DNA of 64,000 bases from JBCCBV01 sp039033855 (lineage in GTDB: Bacteria > Planctomycetota > Phycisphaerae > Phycisphaerales > Phycisphaeraceae): assembly GCA_039033855.1 (NCBI GenBank), contig JBCCBV010000013.1:38974-102973 (forward strand), written 5' to 3'. Below, piece after piece: positions 32,320-42,831 of the stretch. The notes under the pieces were generated by a model. The model made no database searches. It was not told where the DNA came from and saw nothing but the letters and a program-made list of their open reading frames with translations. The position numbers and the translations under genes are program-made. Numbering within the stretch: the stretch's first letter is position 1; the number at the start of each line of letters is the position of its first letter.

Positions 32320-33471
32320 ATGGATGCGCTGCTGCTGGCTCCCGAACACGAGCGTCACCGCCCGGACCTTGGACCGAGCTTCGAAGACGCCACCTTTGGC
32401 GATGCGCTGCGTGCGCTGGGGTGGAGAGTCGAGGTCTTCGACGACGTCGCCCAAACCCGCCGATTGGGGGTCGAGGGGATGAACCGTCGGCTGGCCGAGC
32501 GCGTCGCGGCGGAGAAGCCGGATCTGTTGTTTGCCGTGCTCCGAAGGCCGTTGGTCGATCGCCGGACGATCCGGCGGATCACCCAATCGGGGTTGACCAA
32601 GACCTTCAACTGGTACTGCGACGACCACTGGCAGTTCCGCGTCGTCAGCCGGAGATGGACGCCCTGTTTCGGCCTTGTGGGCACGACATCGGCCATGGCG
32701 GTGGGGTGGTACCAGGCCCGGGGCTGGGACAACGTGCTCAAGACCCAGTGGGCGGCCGACCCCGCGGTGTTCCGCCCAGAACCCGCGCCACCGAAGTGCG
32801 ATGTGGCGTTCGTCGGGCAGCCTTATGGCGAGCGGGCCTCGGCCATCCAAACGCTGCGGCACGCGGGGATCGATGCGCAAGGCTTCGGCCCCGGCTGGGC
32901 CAGCGGGCGTTTGTCGACGCGCGCAATGGTCTCGGCCATGGCCCGGGCGAAGATTGTGCTGAATTTCTCGGGATCGTCGGTCCGTGGCTTCTCCTGGGCC
33001 GATCGTCTCCTGCTCGGGCGTACCCCCGAACGCTTGATGCGCACGCGTGGGGGGTGGCGGGCCGTCGATGCGCTGCGGAAGGCCGCGGCGTCGGTCCGGG
33101 CAGGTGGTATGGCCAAGCCCGGACCCGCGCAAATCAAGGCGCGTGTGTTCGAGGCAACCGCCTGCGGTGCGTGCCTCGTCACCCAAACCGCAGAGGACTT
33201 TGCCGACCTGTACACGCCCGGCATAGAGGCGGTGCTGTTCCGCGACGCCGACGAGTTGCTCTGGGCCTGCCGTTCTCTGCTGGATGACGAAACCCGCCGA
33301 GCCACGATCGCGGCTGCGGGGCGATCCCGCTTGCTCGCCGAGCACACCTGGTCCCACCGCATGGCCGACGTGTTCGACCGCCTTGGGCTCGACGCCGCAG
33401 CTCGCTCGGCTCGGATTCAAGCAAAGCAGCAAGCGGAATCGGCCGTACGAACCGGGCGGGAGGCCGCGTGA
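32320..33471 (+). CDS. Glycosyltransferase, CgeB/Glyco_trans_1_2-like
   Basis: A 383-residue GT-B type protein. The pattern GDALRALGWRVEVFDD, DLLFAVLRRPLVDRRTI, KTFNWYCDDHWQFRVVSRRW and CDVAFVGQPYGERASAIQTL matches the CgeB-like family of glycosyltransferases with spore-protein homologs. QIKARVFEATACGACLVTQ, ALDKLY-type TPGIEAVLFRDADELL and a C-terminal helix with HTWSHRMADV complete it. Donor and acceptor cannot be assigned. The stop overlaps the next start by four bases (GTGA). Confidence 0.85.
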   Translation: MDALLLAPEHERHRPDLGPSFEDATFGDALRALGWRVEVFDDVAQTRRLGVEGMNRRLAERVAAEKPDLLFAVLRRPLVDRRTIRRITQSGLTKTFNWYCDDHWQFRVVSRRWTPCFGLVGTTSAMAVGWYQARGWDNVLKTQWAADPAVFRPEPAPPKCDVAFVGQPYGERASAIQTLRHAGIDAQGFGPGWASGRLSTRAMVSAMARAKIVLNFSGSSVRGFSWADRLLLGRTPERLMRTRGGWRAVDALRKAAASVRAGGMAKPGPAQIKARVFEATACGACLVTQTAEDFADLYTPGIEAVLFRDADELLWACRSLLDDETRRATIAAAGRSRLLAEHTWSHRMADVFDRLGLDAAARSARIQAKQQAESAVRTGREAA

Positions 33472-34493
33472 ACCTCGCCTCGGGCGCAGCTCAATTCGTT
33501 GTGCTCTCCCGGCCCCGTGCGCCGGGCGTGACGTGGCTATTGCCCGTGCACAACGCGATGCCGTACCTGCCGCAGACGCTCGCGAGCCTGGCCGATCAGA
33601 CCCACCCGGCCGATCGGGTGCTCGCGTGGGACGACGGATCGACCGACGGCACCGGCGACGTGCTCTCCCGATGGCTGCCGTCGCGCTTGCCCGGCCACGT
33701 GGTCGGTCGCGAGCGCATCACGCTGGGGCCGGCCTTGCGCCGGTTACTCGAAGCGTCGCGCACGCCCCTGGTCGCCAGAATCGACGGCGACGACCTCGCA
33801 ATGCCCGACCGATTGGCACATCAGGTCGAGGCCATGCGCAGCGACCCGGGGCTGGTGCTGGTGGGTGGGCAGGCGCAAACCATCGACGCGCAAGGGCAAG
33901 TCGGCCCGCCACGCGACCCGCTGCCGACATCTGATCGCGATTGCCGGTGGTCGCTGCGGTTCACCAACCCTTTCATGCATCCTGCGGTGCTGATGCGCCG
34001 ATCGGCTGCGTTGCGTGCCGGCAACTACGCCCAGACGACGCGCGATCAGGACGCTTACCTGTGGGCGCGGATGGCGCGGCTCGGGCGGATGATCAACCTC
34101 GATCGGCCGGTGATCGCCTACCGCCAGCACGCCAGCAGCGTGACCCAGGCCGGCGCACGGCATGCGGCGCATGACCGGCGTCGTCGGTGGGAGGCCCTTT
34201 CGCCCTGGCTGTTGCCGGGGATCGACCGCGCGCAGGCCCTGCGTTTGTTGCGGCTGCTGGCCGATCGCGAGGACTTGGCCGTAACCGTGCAAGACGTGGC
34301 GTCGTTCCGCCGATCGGTGCGCTGCGCGGGCGAGGCGTGTGCCGGCAACGCGGGGTATTTCGCGCAGACATCCCTCTGCCGGTCTCAACTGGCGTCGTTG
34401 CGGACCCGATGGTGGAAATCGCGCAGTTGGGCGGCGGCGGCGTGGCCCGTCGCTCGGACGATCCGGCGTGGTCTGGCGCCGAGGGCCGCGTAA
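33468..34493 (+). CDS. Family 2 glycosyltransferase
   Basis: A 341-residue GT-A enzyme: VTWLLPVHNAMPYLPQTLAS, VLAWDDGSTDGTGDVL, and the metal-binding DGDD in ARIDGDDLAMPDRLAHQ. NPFMHPAVLMRRSAALRAG and DQDAYLWARMARLGRM are typical of polysaccharide GT2 enzymes. The C-terminus is a helical region without a clear membrane span, so it acts at the cytoplasmic membrane face. The GTG start overlaps the upstream stop, indicating tight coupling with the preceding glycosyltransferase. Confidence 0.93.
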   Translation: MNLASGAAQFVVLSRPRAPGVTWLLPVHNAMPYLPQTLASLADQTHPADRVLAWDDGSTDGTGDVLSRWLPSRLPGHVVGRERITLGPALRRLLEASRTPLVARIDGDDLAMPDRLAHQVEAMRSDPGLVLVGGQAQTIDAQGQVGPPRDPLPTSDRDCRWSLRFTNPFMHPAVLMRRSAALRAGNYAQTTRDQDAYLWARMARLGRMINLDRPVIAYRQHASSVTQAGARHAAHDRRRRWEALSPWLLPGIDRAQALRLLRLLADREDLAVTVQDVASFRRSVRCAGEACAGNAGYFAQTSLCRSQLASLRTRWWKSRSWAAAAWPVARTIRRGLAPRAA

Positions 34494-34634
34494 ACCGGGG
34501 ACGCCTTGCATGGATCGATCCAAGCCAGAACTCGAGCGCTTGCAAGTCGGCGGTTGGCGCTGCAAACGGCGCCACCCGAAGGGGGCGCGAAGCTCCGGTT
34601 CGACGGCACGGACGTCGTCCGCGAGGATGGCGGC

Positions 34635-35885
34635 GTGATCCGGATCGCCCTGCTCAACCCGCTGTTTGCGCCGGACCTCTTCGGCGGGCTCGAGCGCGTG
34701 CTGTTGCGCCTGACCGAGGCGCTCGCCGAACGCGGCGCGGTGATCCGGGTGCTGTGCGAGAACCGTGGGCACGCTTCGACCGAACGCTTGCGCAACGGCC
34801 TGGTCGTGCACCGACGTGAGCCCATGGAGTTGGGTCGCCGGTGGCGCTGGGCCGACCGGATGCGGGCGCTGTGGTGGGACCAAACTCTGCAAGCCTGCCC
34901 GGAGGCCCTGGGCGCCGACGTGGTCTGGACCCACGACCCGTTCGCCGCGTCGGCGGTGCTGCGCGCCGGCCAGGCCGAACGACTGCTGTACCGCCCGACG
35001 TTCTGTTACACGACGATGGACCGGGTCGGCCGTGACGAGGCCACGCTGGGTTCGCTGCGTCGGAGCCGGTTCGCAAGGCGGCTCGATCAACTGGCGTTCT
35101 CGACCGCGCGGTGGGTGATCGACGAGTCGCAGAATCTCTTGAAACAGCAAGAGCTTGTGTATGGCGAGCGCGAAGGCGTGCACGTGATCCACAACGGCGC
35201 GGCGGTGTGCCCATCGCCGATCGGTCGTGAGGAAGCCCGTGCACGGCTGGACGTGAAAACCCCCAACGGCGAGATGGTCCTGGGGTTTGCCGGTCGGCCT
35301 GGCGATCCGGTCAAGGACCTGCCGTTCTTGCTCAAGGCGCTTGGACAAACCGAATCGACGCCGGCGCCCAAGCTGGTGGTGCTGGGCGATGACCCGTATC
35401 GCTACCGGTCGCAGATCGAAGCCGCGCGGGTCGGCGTGATCGAACGCGTGCGCTGGGCCGGGCACCGCGACGACCTGTTGGAACTCTGGCCGGCGCTCGA
35501 TGCCCTGGTGCTGCCCTCACGGTTCGAGACGTTCGGCAACGTGATCGTGGAGGCCCAGGCGCACGGCGTGCCGGTGCTGGCCCGGCGCGACGACGCCTTC
35601 AGCCGCCCTGCCGTGCACGTGCCGGGGCCGGAGCTCATCGACCACGAGCGCACCGGGTTATTGGTCGATGCGCACGACCCCGCCGACCTGGCTCGGGCGA
35701 TCGATCGTCTTTCGGAAGACGCTTGCTTGCGCCGGGCCATGGGCGAAGCGGCCCGAGCCGAACGCGCCGATCAAACGTGGGCGTCGGTCGCCGACCGCTA
35801 TCTGGCAGTGCTCGACCCCGACTCGGCCGAAGGCTTTTTGCCGGACGAGCCCTGGCACGCCAAGCCGCTTTCGCTGGCGAGCTAG
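34635..35885 (+). CDS. Family 4 (group 1) glycosyltransferase
   Basis: A 416-residue GT-B enzyme beginning IRIALLNPLFAPDLFGGLER with the glycine-rich donor loop GGLERVLLRLTEAL. VHVIHNGAAVCPSP and VLGFAGRPGDPVKDLPFLL belong to the second Rossmann domain. LPSRFETFGNVIVEAQAHGVPVL contains the EX7E motif (E-T-F-G-N-V-I-V-E) that binds the nucleotide sugar. The start is a GTG at 34635 with gagg nine bases upstream; a longer TTG-initiated form would add 43 residues that look non-coding. The donor is unknown. Confidence 0.93.
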   Translation: MIRIALLNPLFAPDLFGGLERVLLRLTEALAERGAVIRVLCENRGHASTERLRNGLVVHRREPMELGRRWRWADRMRALWWDQTLQACPEALGADVVWTHDPFAASAVLRAGQAERLLYRPTFCYTTMDRVGRDEATLGSLRRSRFARRLDQLAFSTARWVIDESQNLLKQQELVYGEREGVHVIHNGAAVCPSPIGREEARARLDVKTPNGEMVLGFAGRPGDPVKDLPFLLKALGQTESTPAPKLVVLGDDPYRYRSQIEAARVGVIERVRWAGHRDDLLELWPALDALVLPSRFETFGNVIVEAQAHGVPVLARRDDAFSRPAVHVPGPELIDHERTGLLVDAHDPADLARAIDRLSEDACLRRAMGEAARAERADQTWASVADRYLAVLDPDSAEGFLPDEPWHAKPLSLAS

Positions 35886-36014
35886 GGTCCGATACGGCGG
35901 GTGCGTCTGGGGGCGTTCTGCCGATTCTGCCGGATGTACGCGATTTTGCGGGCCGGCCGTTCAGCGGCTCCCCGAACGGGCCGACCTTGCTTCCACACTT
36001 GCCGTGGAGGAAGC

Positions 36015-36923
36015 ATGCCAGAGTCGGATACGCAGGTCGCGATCGTGATTGTCAACCGGGACGACGCCCGTTATTTGGAGCGGGCCATCTGCTCGGCGCT
36101 CGACCAGGACGGCCCTCGGCCGGAGGTCTGGGTGATGGACGGCGGGTCATCGGACGGGTCGGTCGACCTGATCCGCGAGTACCGCTCGGAGATCGCCGGG
36201 TGGAGTTGTGATTGGGACGCCGGCCCCGCCGACGCCGCCTCGCAAGGCATCGACCGCAGCCGGGCCGAGTTGGTGACGGTGCTTTCCTCGCGCGACGTGC
36301 TGGCGCCCGGCGCCCTGGAAGACGCGGCGTGGCTGCTCGACCGCGATGTCGACGCCGGCTACGCCTACGGGCCGCGCTGCTGGATCGATGACGAAGATGA
36401 AGTGGTGGAGCGCACCGGCGACCCGCGCACGCCCACGGTGGCCGGGTTGTTCGACACGCTCGGTCGCGAAGTCCCTTCGGCCGGCGTGTTCTATCGCCGG
36501 GCGCTGTTCGACTGTTGCGGCGGCTTCGACGCCAGGCTGAGCTACACGTACCGGTTCGCCTGGCACGCGGCGCTGACGCTGGGGAACGTGAAGCCGGCGC
36601 TGTCGGCGTCGCCTTGGGGCATGGAGCGTGCGGGCCAAGCCAAGCGGTCGGTCGTCGAAACGCTCGAACGCGGCGAAGAATACCTGGACGTCCTCGAAGC
36701 CCTGGCGCCGGCGCTGCCCAAGTCGCGCTCGATCGGCGGGCTGAAGACGGTGCGCGAGCAGCGGGCGGTCTATGCCGCGGCACGCGAAGAGTCGCAAGCC
36801 AGCCCCCGGTTGGCGGGCGTTTGGCGACACCTGCTGCGTCGGCCGCACTGGCTGAACGAAGACGCTTACCGCGAACGGCTGCTCGAGTCGGTCATCGCGG
36901 TCACGCCCCGGGCCGCGGCCTGA
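36015..36923 (+). CDS. Family 2 glycosyltransferase (SpsA-like)
   Basis: A 302-residue GT-A enzyme: VAIVIVNRDDARYLERAIC, VWVMDGGSSDGSVDLIREY, DWDAGPADAASQGI, ending the catalytic core near EVPSAGVFYRRALFD. The family motif YxxDxGxSDGS/T is clear, but the DXD position is replaced by SRD (VLSSRDVLAPG). A ggagg ribosome-binding site six bases before the ATG makes this start certain. It is the last gene of the polysaccharide run and converges with rpoD. Confidence 0.92.
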   Translation: MPESDTQVAIVIVNRDDARYLERAICSALDQDGPRPEVWVMDGGSSDGSVDLIREYRSEIAGWSCDWDAGPADAASQGIDRSRAELVTVLSSRDVLAPGALEDAAWLLDRDVDAGYAYGPRCWIDDEDEVVERTGDPRTPTVAGLFDTLGREVPSAGVFYRRALFDCCGGFDARLSYTYRFAWHAALTLGNVKPALSASPWGMERAGQAKRSVVETLERGEEYLDVLEALAPALPKSRSIGGLKTVREQRAVYAAAREESQASPRLAGVWRHLLRRPHWLNEDAYRERLLESVIAVTPRAAA

Positions 36924-36974
36924 GGCGCGCGATAGAGCGTAAGAAGGGCCCGAACGCCCGGTGGTGCGTTGGGG

Positions 36975-38864
<1,890 letters not shown>

Positions 38865-38964
38865 GTCGGTCCTTCAAGGGGAGGGCTGCGTGGTGTGCGC
38901 GAGCGTCTCCGGCTTCTGCGTGCGTTGCGTCGGGCCCGCCTCGGCCCATGTTTTCGATGCGCGG

Positions 38965-40974
38965 CTACGCCGTGGGCGTGGCGCCGGGTCCGCCGGCGCG
39001 GGGGCGTGCGATCCGCCGGGGGTCCGGCCGGGTGCGTACGGCCTCGGACAAGTCGGCCAACCGTTCTGCGCTTCGTCGAACGGCCTCATCGCCGGACGCG
39101 GCCGTTTCGGCCAGCCGTCTCTGTGCGTGATAGAACCGCCGCCTTGCTTCAATCATGCCCGACGCAGCGTCGTTGGCCAGCCGAAATCCCCCGTCGGGGG
39201 CGCCTTCGGTCAGGGTTTCGGCCCGTGCGGCGGCTTCGGCCGCCCAGGCACACCAATCGGGTCGTTCCATTTCGCCAAGGTCCGCCAAAACCGGGCTCAG
39301 GCCGTTCTCGGCCGACTCGGCCCACCGTTCGAGCAGCCGGGCGAACACCACCCGGGCTTCCAAGAGGACGAAATCCGCGTCGGCAAACGCTTCGTCCAAC
39401 GGGACGCCATCGACCATCACCCGCCCGAGCAACGCCGGGTCGAGGAGCAAGGCCCCGATCAATCCCTGCTCGGACGCCGCGCCGAGCCGGGCAAGTCTAG
39501 GCGATGAAGCCCATTCGGCAAGGGGCTCGGCGGCTCTGGGGGCCAATAAGCCCTCGCCGGGCGATGCTGGCGCCTGCGTGTCGGAAGCTTCGTGGGGCAG
39601 AAAGTCGGGTTCTTCAGCCTCCACCGGGCGGGTCGGCGGGCGTTGGAATGGACGTGCCGGGGCCGGCCTGGCGCTCTGCAAGGCCGCCAAAACCGCGTCT
39701 TCGTGCACGTGAAGCAACCCCGCAACCCGCGAGGCCACCAGCCCCTGGCGGATCGGATCCAGGGCGCCGCCCTGCCGCTGGGCTAAGCGATCGAGAAACG
39801 CCTGCGCGGCCGCGGCCCGGCCCGATAGCGTCTGGGCGCTGTTTAGCTGCCCTTCCAGCCGGGCGAACTCGAAGCCCACGGCGTCTTCGGCCTGATCGAC
39901 CATCTCGACCCACCGCTCGGTCCCGCCGGGCTGGGCCAGGAACTCATCCGGGTCTTGGCCTTCGGGGAGCACGGCCACGCCGATGTCGACCTCCGCGGTC
40001 AGGAACACGTCGAGCGCGCGCTCGGCGGCGCGTTGGCCGGCCTCGTCGCCATCGAGCACCAGCACCACGCGCTCGGCGAATCGGCGGAGCACCTTGGCGT
40101 GTTTGGGCGTCAAGGCCGTGCCCAGCGCGGCGACCACATTGGTCAGCCCGTGGCGGTGACAGGCGAGCACATCGGTGTAGCCCTCGACCACCACGGCCGT
40201 GCGCTGCTTGGTGACCGACTGCTTCGCAAGATGCAGCCCGTACAGCGTGGCCGACTTGTCGAACAACGGCGACTCGGGGCTGTTGAGGTACTTGGGCTCA
40301 TCCTCGTCGTCGAGCCTGCGCCCGCCGAACGCGATGGGTCGGCCCAGCTCATCGCAAATCGGGAAGATCAACCGTTTCCGCAGCACGTCGTACCGGCCGG
40401 AGCTGTCGCGCCGTTTGCGGATCAGGCCCAGGCGGTCGAGCGCATCGGGGTCGCCGCCCTTGCTTGCCGCGGAGGTCAGGGCGTCCCACGAATCCGGGGC
40501 CGTACCGAGTTGGAACTGCTGGGCGATGTCGCCGGCCATATCGCGCCGGTCGAGATACGCCCGGGCCTCGGCGCCGCGGGTTTCCTGCAAGGCGGTGCGG
40601 AAAAACTCAAGAGCAAAGGCCGTGGCTTCGGACAGGCGCTTGCGGTCGTCGAGCCCGCGTGGCCCGCCGGACGGACGCCCACGACGGGTCAACTCAATCC
40701 CGGCCCGCTGGGCGAGCATCTCCAGCGATTCGCGGAACCCCAGCTGGTGGTATCGCATCACGAAGCTGAACGCATCGCCCCCGGCGCCGCACGAGAAACA
40801 CTTGAAGATCTGCTTGGCCGGGCTCACCCGCATGGACGGGTTGCTGTCTTCGTGGAACGGGCACAGGCCGACCATCTCGCGCCCTTTGGGGCGGAGGGCG
40901 ACGTGCTCGCCGATGAGGCCGACCAGGTCGGTGGCCTGTTGCACCTTGACTTTGTCGTCGTCGCCCAGTGACAT
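38965..40974 (-). CDS. dnaG: DNA primase
   Basis: A 669-residue primase that makes RNA primers at the replication fork. The CHC2 zinc finger uses Cys38, His41, Cys59 and Cys62 (LCPFHEDSNP, FKCFSCGAGG). The catalytic TOPRIM domain has VVVEGYTDVLACHRHGL and VLVLDGDEAGQRAAERAL, giving the metal-binding EGYxD and DxD motifs. The C-terminal half is the helicase-binding region, partly low complexity. ATG 40974 is preferred over an upstream extension without conserved sequence. The dnaG-rpoD order is the conserved macromolecular-synthesis arrangement, but rpsU is not upstream; rpmB is. Confidence 0.99.
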   Translation of the reverse strand: MSLGDDDKVKVQQATDLVGLIGEHVALRPKGREMVGLCPFHEDSNPSMRVSPAKQIFKCFSCGAGGDAFSFVMRYHQLGFRESLEMLAQRAGIELTRRGRPSGGPRGLDDRKRLSEATAFALEFFRTALQETRGAEARAYLDRRDMAGDIAQQFQLGTAPDSWDALTSAASKGGDPDALDRLGLIRKRRDSSGRYDVLRKRLIFPICDELGRPIAFGGRRLDDEDEPKYLNSPESPLFDKSATLYGLHLAKQSVTKQRTAVVVEGYTDVLACHRHGLTNVVAALGTALTPKHAKVLRRFAERVVLVLDGDEAGQRAAERALDVFLTAEVDIGVAVLPEGQDPDEFLAQPGGTERWVEMVDQAEDAVGFEFARLEGQLNSAQTLSGRAAAAQAFLDRLAQRQGGALDPIRQGLVASRVAGLLHVHEDAVLAALQSARPAPARPFQRPPTRPVEAEEPDFLPHEASDTQAPASPGEGLLAPRAAEPLAEWASSPRLARLGAASEQGLIGALLLDPALLGRVMVDGVPLDEAFADADFVLLEARVVFARLLERWAESAENGLSPVLADLGEMERPDWCAWAAEAAARAETLTEGAPDGGFRLANDAASGMIEARRRFYHAQRRLAETAASGDEAVRRSAERLADLSEAVRTRPDPRRIARPRAGGPGATPTA

Positions 40975-41111
40975 CGGCCGGTCCCGTTGGCGATTCGAGC
41001 CGCCTGCGCAGCGTCCACAGACGGCATGCCGCGTCCCGAAAACGAAGCAGACAGAGGGCGAACGCACGCCGTGCTCACCCTAGGCGCGATCGTTCAAGGC
41101 CGGATCGGCCC

Positions 41112-41137
41112 ACGGCTGACCGAATCAGGTCAGCCGT
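41112..41137 (-). terminator. Perfect hairpin downstream of rpmB
   Basis: ACGGCTGACC (41112-41121) and GGTCAGCCGT (41128-41137) form a perfect 10-base stem with a six-base loop, starting 13 bases after the rpmB stop. There is no T-run, so it may act as an RNA 3'-end stabiliser or a Rho-linked terminator. Confidence 0.55.
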
Positions 41138-41150
41138 CAAGGCGCGGCGC

Positions 41151-41444
41151 TCAGGCCTCGGCAGTAGCCGCGGCGGCGGCCTTCTGCTTGGCGGTGTAGG
41201 CGTACTTCCGCTTGGTGGGCTTGACCACCAGGCCGTTGCGGATGGCGCGGGTCGAGGCCAGGATGCGCTTCACCGAGCCGTCGGGCATGACGCAGGTGAC
41301 CTTCTGGAGGTTGGGCTTGAAGGTGCGCTTGGTCTTGCCGGTGATCTTGGTGCCCACGCCGCCGAGGTACTTCTTCTTGCCGCGGAGGGTGTAGGAGAAG
41401 CCGGTGGTGGTTCGCTTGCCGGTGAATTCACAGACGCGGGGCAT
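41151..41444 (-). CDS. rpmB: 50S ribosomal protein L28
   Basis: A 97-residue basic protein starting MPRVCEFTGKRTTTG, the canonical L28 beginning, followed by TKRTFKPNLQKVTCVM and KRILASTRAIRNGLV, which match the family (TKRxFxPNLQ and vSTRALR). It has an extended Ala-rich C-terminal tail (KQKAAAAATAEA). L28 sits near the exit-tunnel side of the 50S subunit. It has its own promoter upstream (41557-41585), with a leader of about 105 bases. rpmG is not adjacent. Confidence 0.95.
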   Translation of the reverse strand: MPRVCEFTGKRTTTGFSYTLRGKKKYLGGVGTKITGKTKRTFKPNLQKVTCVMPDGSVKRILASTRAIRNGLVVKPTKRKYAYTAKQKAAAAATAEA

Positions 41445-41556
41445 GGGGGTGTTCCGATGGCTTTCCGGGCTGGCCGGCGTGGGGTTCGGGTCGGTTTCGG
41501 GCGGGCTGGAGCGGTATCGCCCTAGCGGATTCCTGCCCGATTGGGTCGAACCACGG

Positions 41557-41585
41557 AGTGTATCGAGGGCCCGGGCAAGCGGCAA
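41557..41585 (-). promoter_or_regulatory. Promoter of rpmB
   Basis: On the minus strand TTGCCG (41585-41580) and TACACT (41562-41557) are 17 bases apart. The surrounding CCTCGATACACTCCGTGG differs from the rplK promoter at only two positions over the same 18 bases. The element overlaps antisense the region upstream of the RHS fragment. Confidence 0.6.
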
Positions 41586-41637
41586 GGGGCGTTTGGAACG
41601 CGGGCCGCAGAGCGTACCACGGTCCTGCCGCCACGCC

Positions 41638-42831
41638 GGGAACGCCGACGGCGAACTGGAAGCGTTAGAGCTCGACACGGCCAACGGCAGGGCGTTCGTG
41701 CTGGGCCTGGACGTCCTGGCCCAAGCCATCGGCGGCACTGCCGGGGGCGGGGAGTTGTTGCAGCTGGTTTATGATGCCCACGGGAGCACACGCGCGTTGG
41801 TGACCGCCGCCGGAGCCATCCTGAACGACCCGACCGCTGGTCTACAAGTCTTCACGTACGACGCGTACGGCAACGCGGTGGGCTTCGACGCGGCTCAGGC
41901 GCTCACGAGCCTGCTGTATTCGGGCGAGTTCACGAACGCGGGGACGGGCGCCCAGTACCTGCGGGCGCGGTGGTACAACCCGTCGACGGGGACGTTCAAC
42001 CGTCTCGACCCGTTCGCGGGCAACTTCACCGACCCGCTGAGCCTGAACAAGTACCTGTACACCCACGGCAACCCCGTGATGGGCATCGACCCGACGGGGT
42101 TGTTTACGCTTGGAGACGTTACTGCTGCACTGTCAATATCTGGAATGGTGGGAGGCTTCGCAGCCGGAGCGGCCGCACCTAATCTCAATGTTGCATACTC
42201 AACAATTCTTGGGGCTGGCGCTGGAGCAGCAGTCGCACTTGCGTACGCCCAAGGTGGAAGACAACTCACGAAGACGCTGGTTGAGGGATTCGCGTCAACC
42301 GCTATAGCTGTGAGTGTGAATGTGTTGGCCGATTTGATTGACGGGGACCTTAGATCCCGTGGGGAGTATATCGGTATTGGCTTTGAAGCATTCTCTTGGG
42401 CGGTTATTGGTGCCGTCACCGTCGGGCGCATTGAAGGTGACGGTGGTCTTCCTTCCGCAATTGCGAAGGACTTTCTCGGCAGCCTTGGGCAAGCCCTGAG
42501 CCTGCTTGCTACCAATGGGCTAGAACTTGGCCTGGTCCAGCAAGATTCCGCAACATCGCAAGCGCAGAAGAAGCGGAGCGAGCGAGAAATCATTCGCCGT
42601 GTTGTCGAAACTGGCGTTTCCGTTGTGACGCTACCTTTTGCTACGGGAACGCTGACCAACGCTTTTGACCGTTATGTAGGTGTCCGATTCCTGACTGCGC
42701 CAGTCAAGAAGCGTCTTGTGCTGGACTTGGTCCCTAAGATTGCCAATCGTGCGTTGGGCACCGAGGACTTTACTCTCGACTATGTTTCTTATCTTACAGA
42801 CCTCTTGCTTGGCACAACGGACCGATTGTGA
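41638..42831 (+). pseudogene. 5'-truncated RHS protein: conserved tip plus variable C-terminal domain
   Basis: An open frame carries the end of an RHS-family core, but the large N-terminal YD-repeat barrel is missing because rpmB lies only about 200 bases upstream. Recognisable are QLVYDAHGSTRALV, LQVFTYDAYGNAVGFDA, YLRARWYNPSTGTFNRLDPF, KYLYTHGNPVMGIDPTGL, the last being the usual tip before the variable toxin domain. The 240 residues after it (from FTLGDVTAALSISGMVGG) are Ala/Gly-rich and hydrophobic with glycine-zipper-like stretches (AGAGAAVALAYAQGG), suggesting a membrane-active domain and not a nuclease. Base composition falls sharply from about 42100. The nearest in-frame GTG in conserved sequence is 41698. 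Its TGA overlaps the next start (GTGA). Confidence 0.8.
41692..42046 (+). repeat. RHS tip direct repeat, copy 1
   Basis: About 355 bases that recur at 44283-44639 with scattered substitutions and small indels. It covers the conserved RHS tip from GCGTTCGTGCTGGGCC to GACCCGCTGAGCCTGA. The two copies flank the 2.2-kb low-G+C cassette. Confidence 0.93.

Noticed and set aside
34510..34638. A 42-codon frame (MDRSKPELERLQVGGW...) whose stop overlaps the GTG of the GT4 gene
   Set aside because: The overlap is attractive, but the peptide is basic, low in complexity and unlike any known small protein. It may be a chance frame.
36924..36974. Possible bidirectional terminator between the last glycosyltransferase and rpoD
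   Set aside because: Only short GC pairings around GGGCCC are visible, with no convincing stem or T-run.
41404..41637. Upstream extension of the RHS frame to an ATG at 41404
   Set aside because: The extension runs antisense through rpmB and its promoter and shows no RHS similarity.
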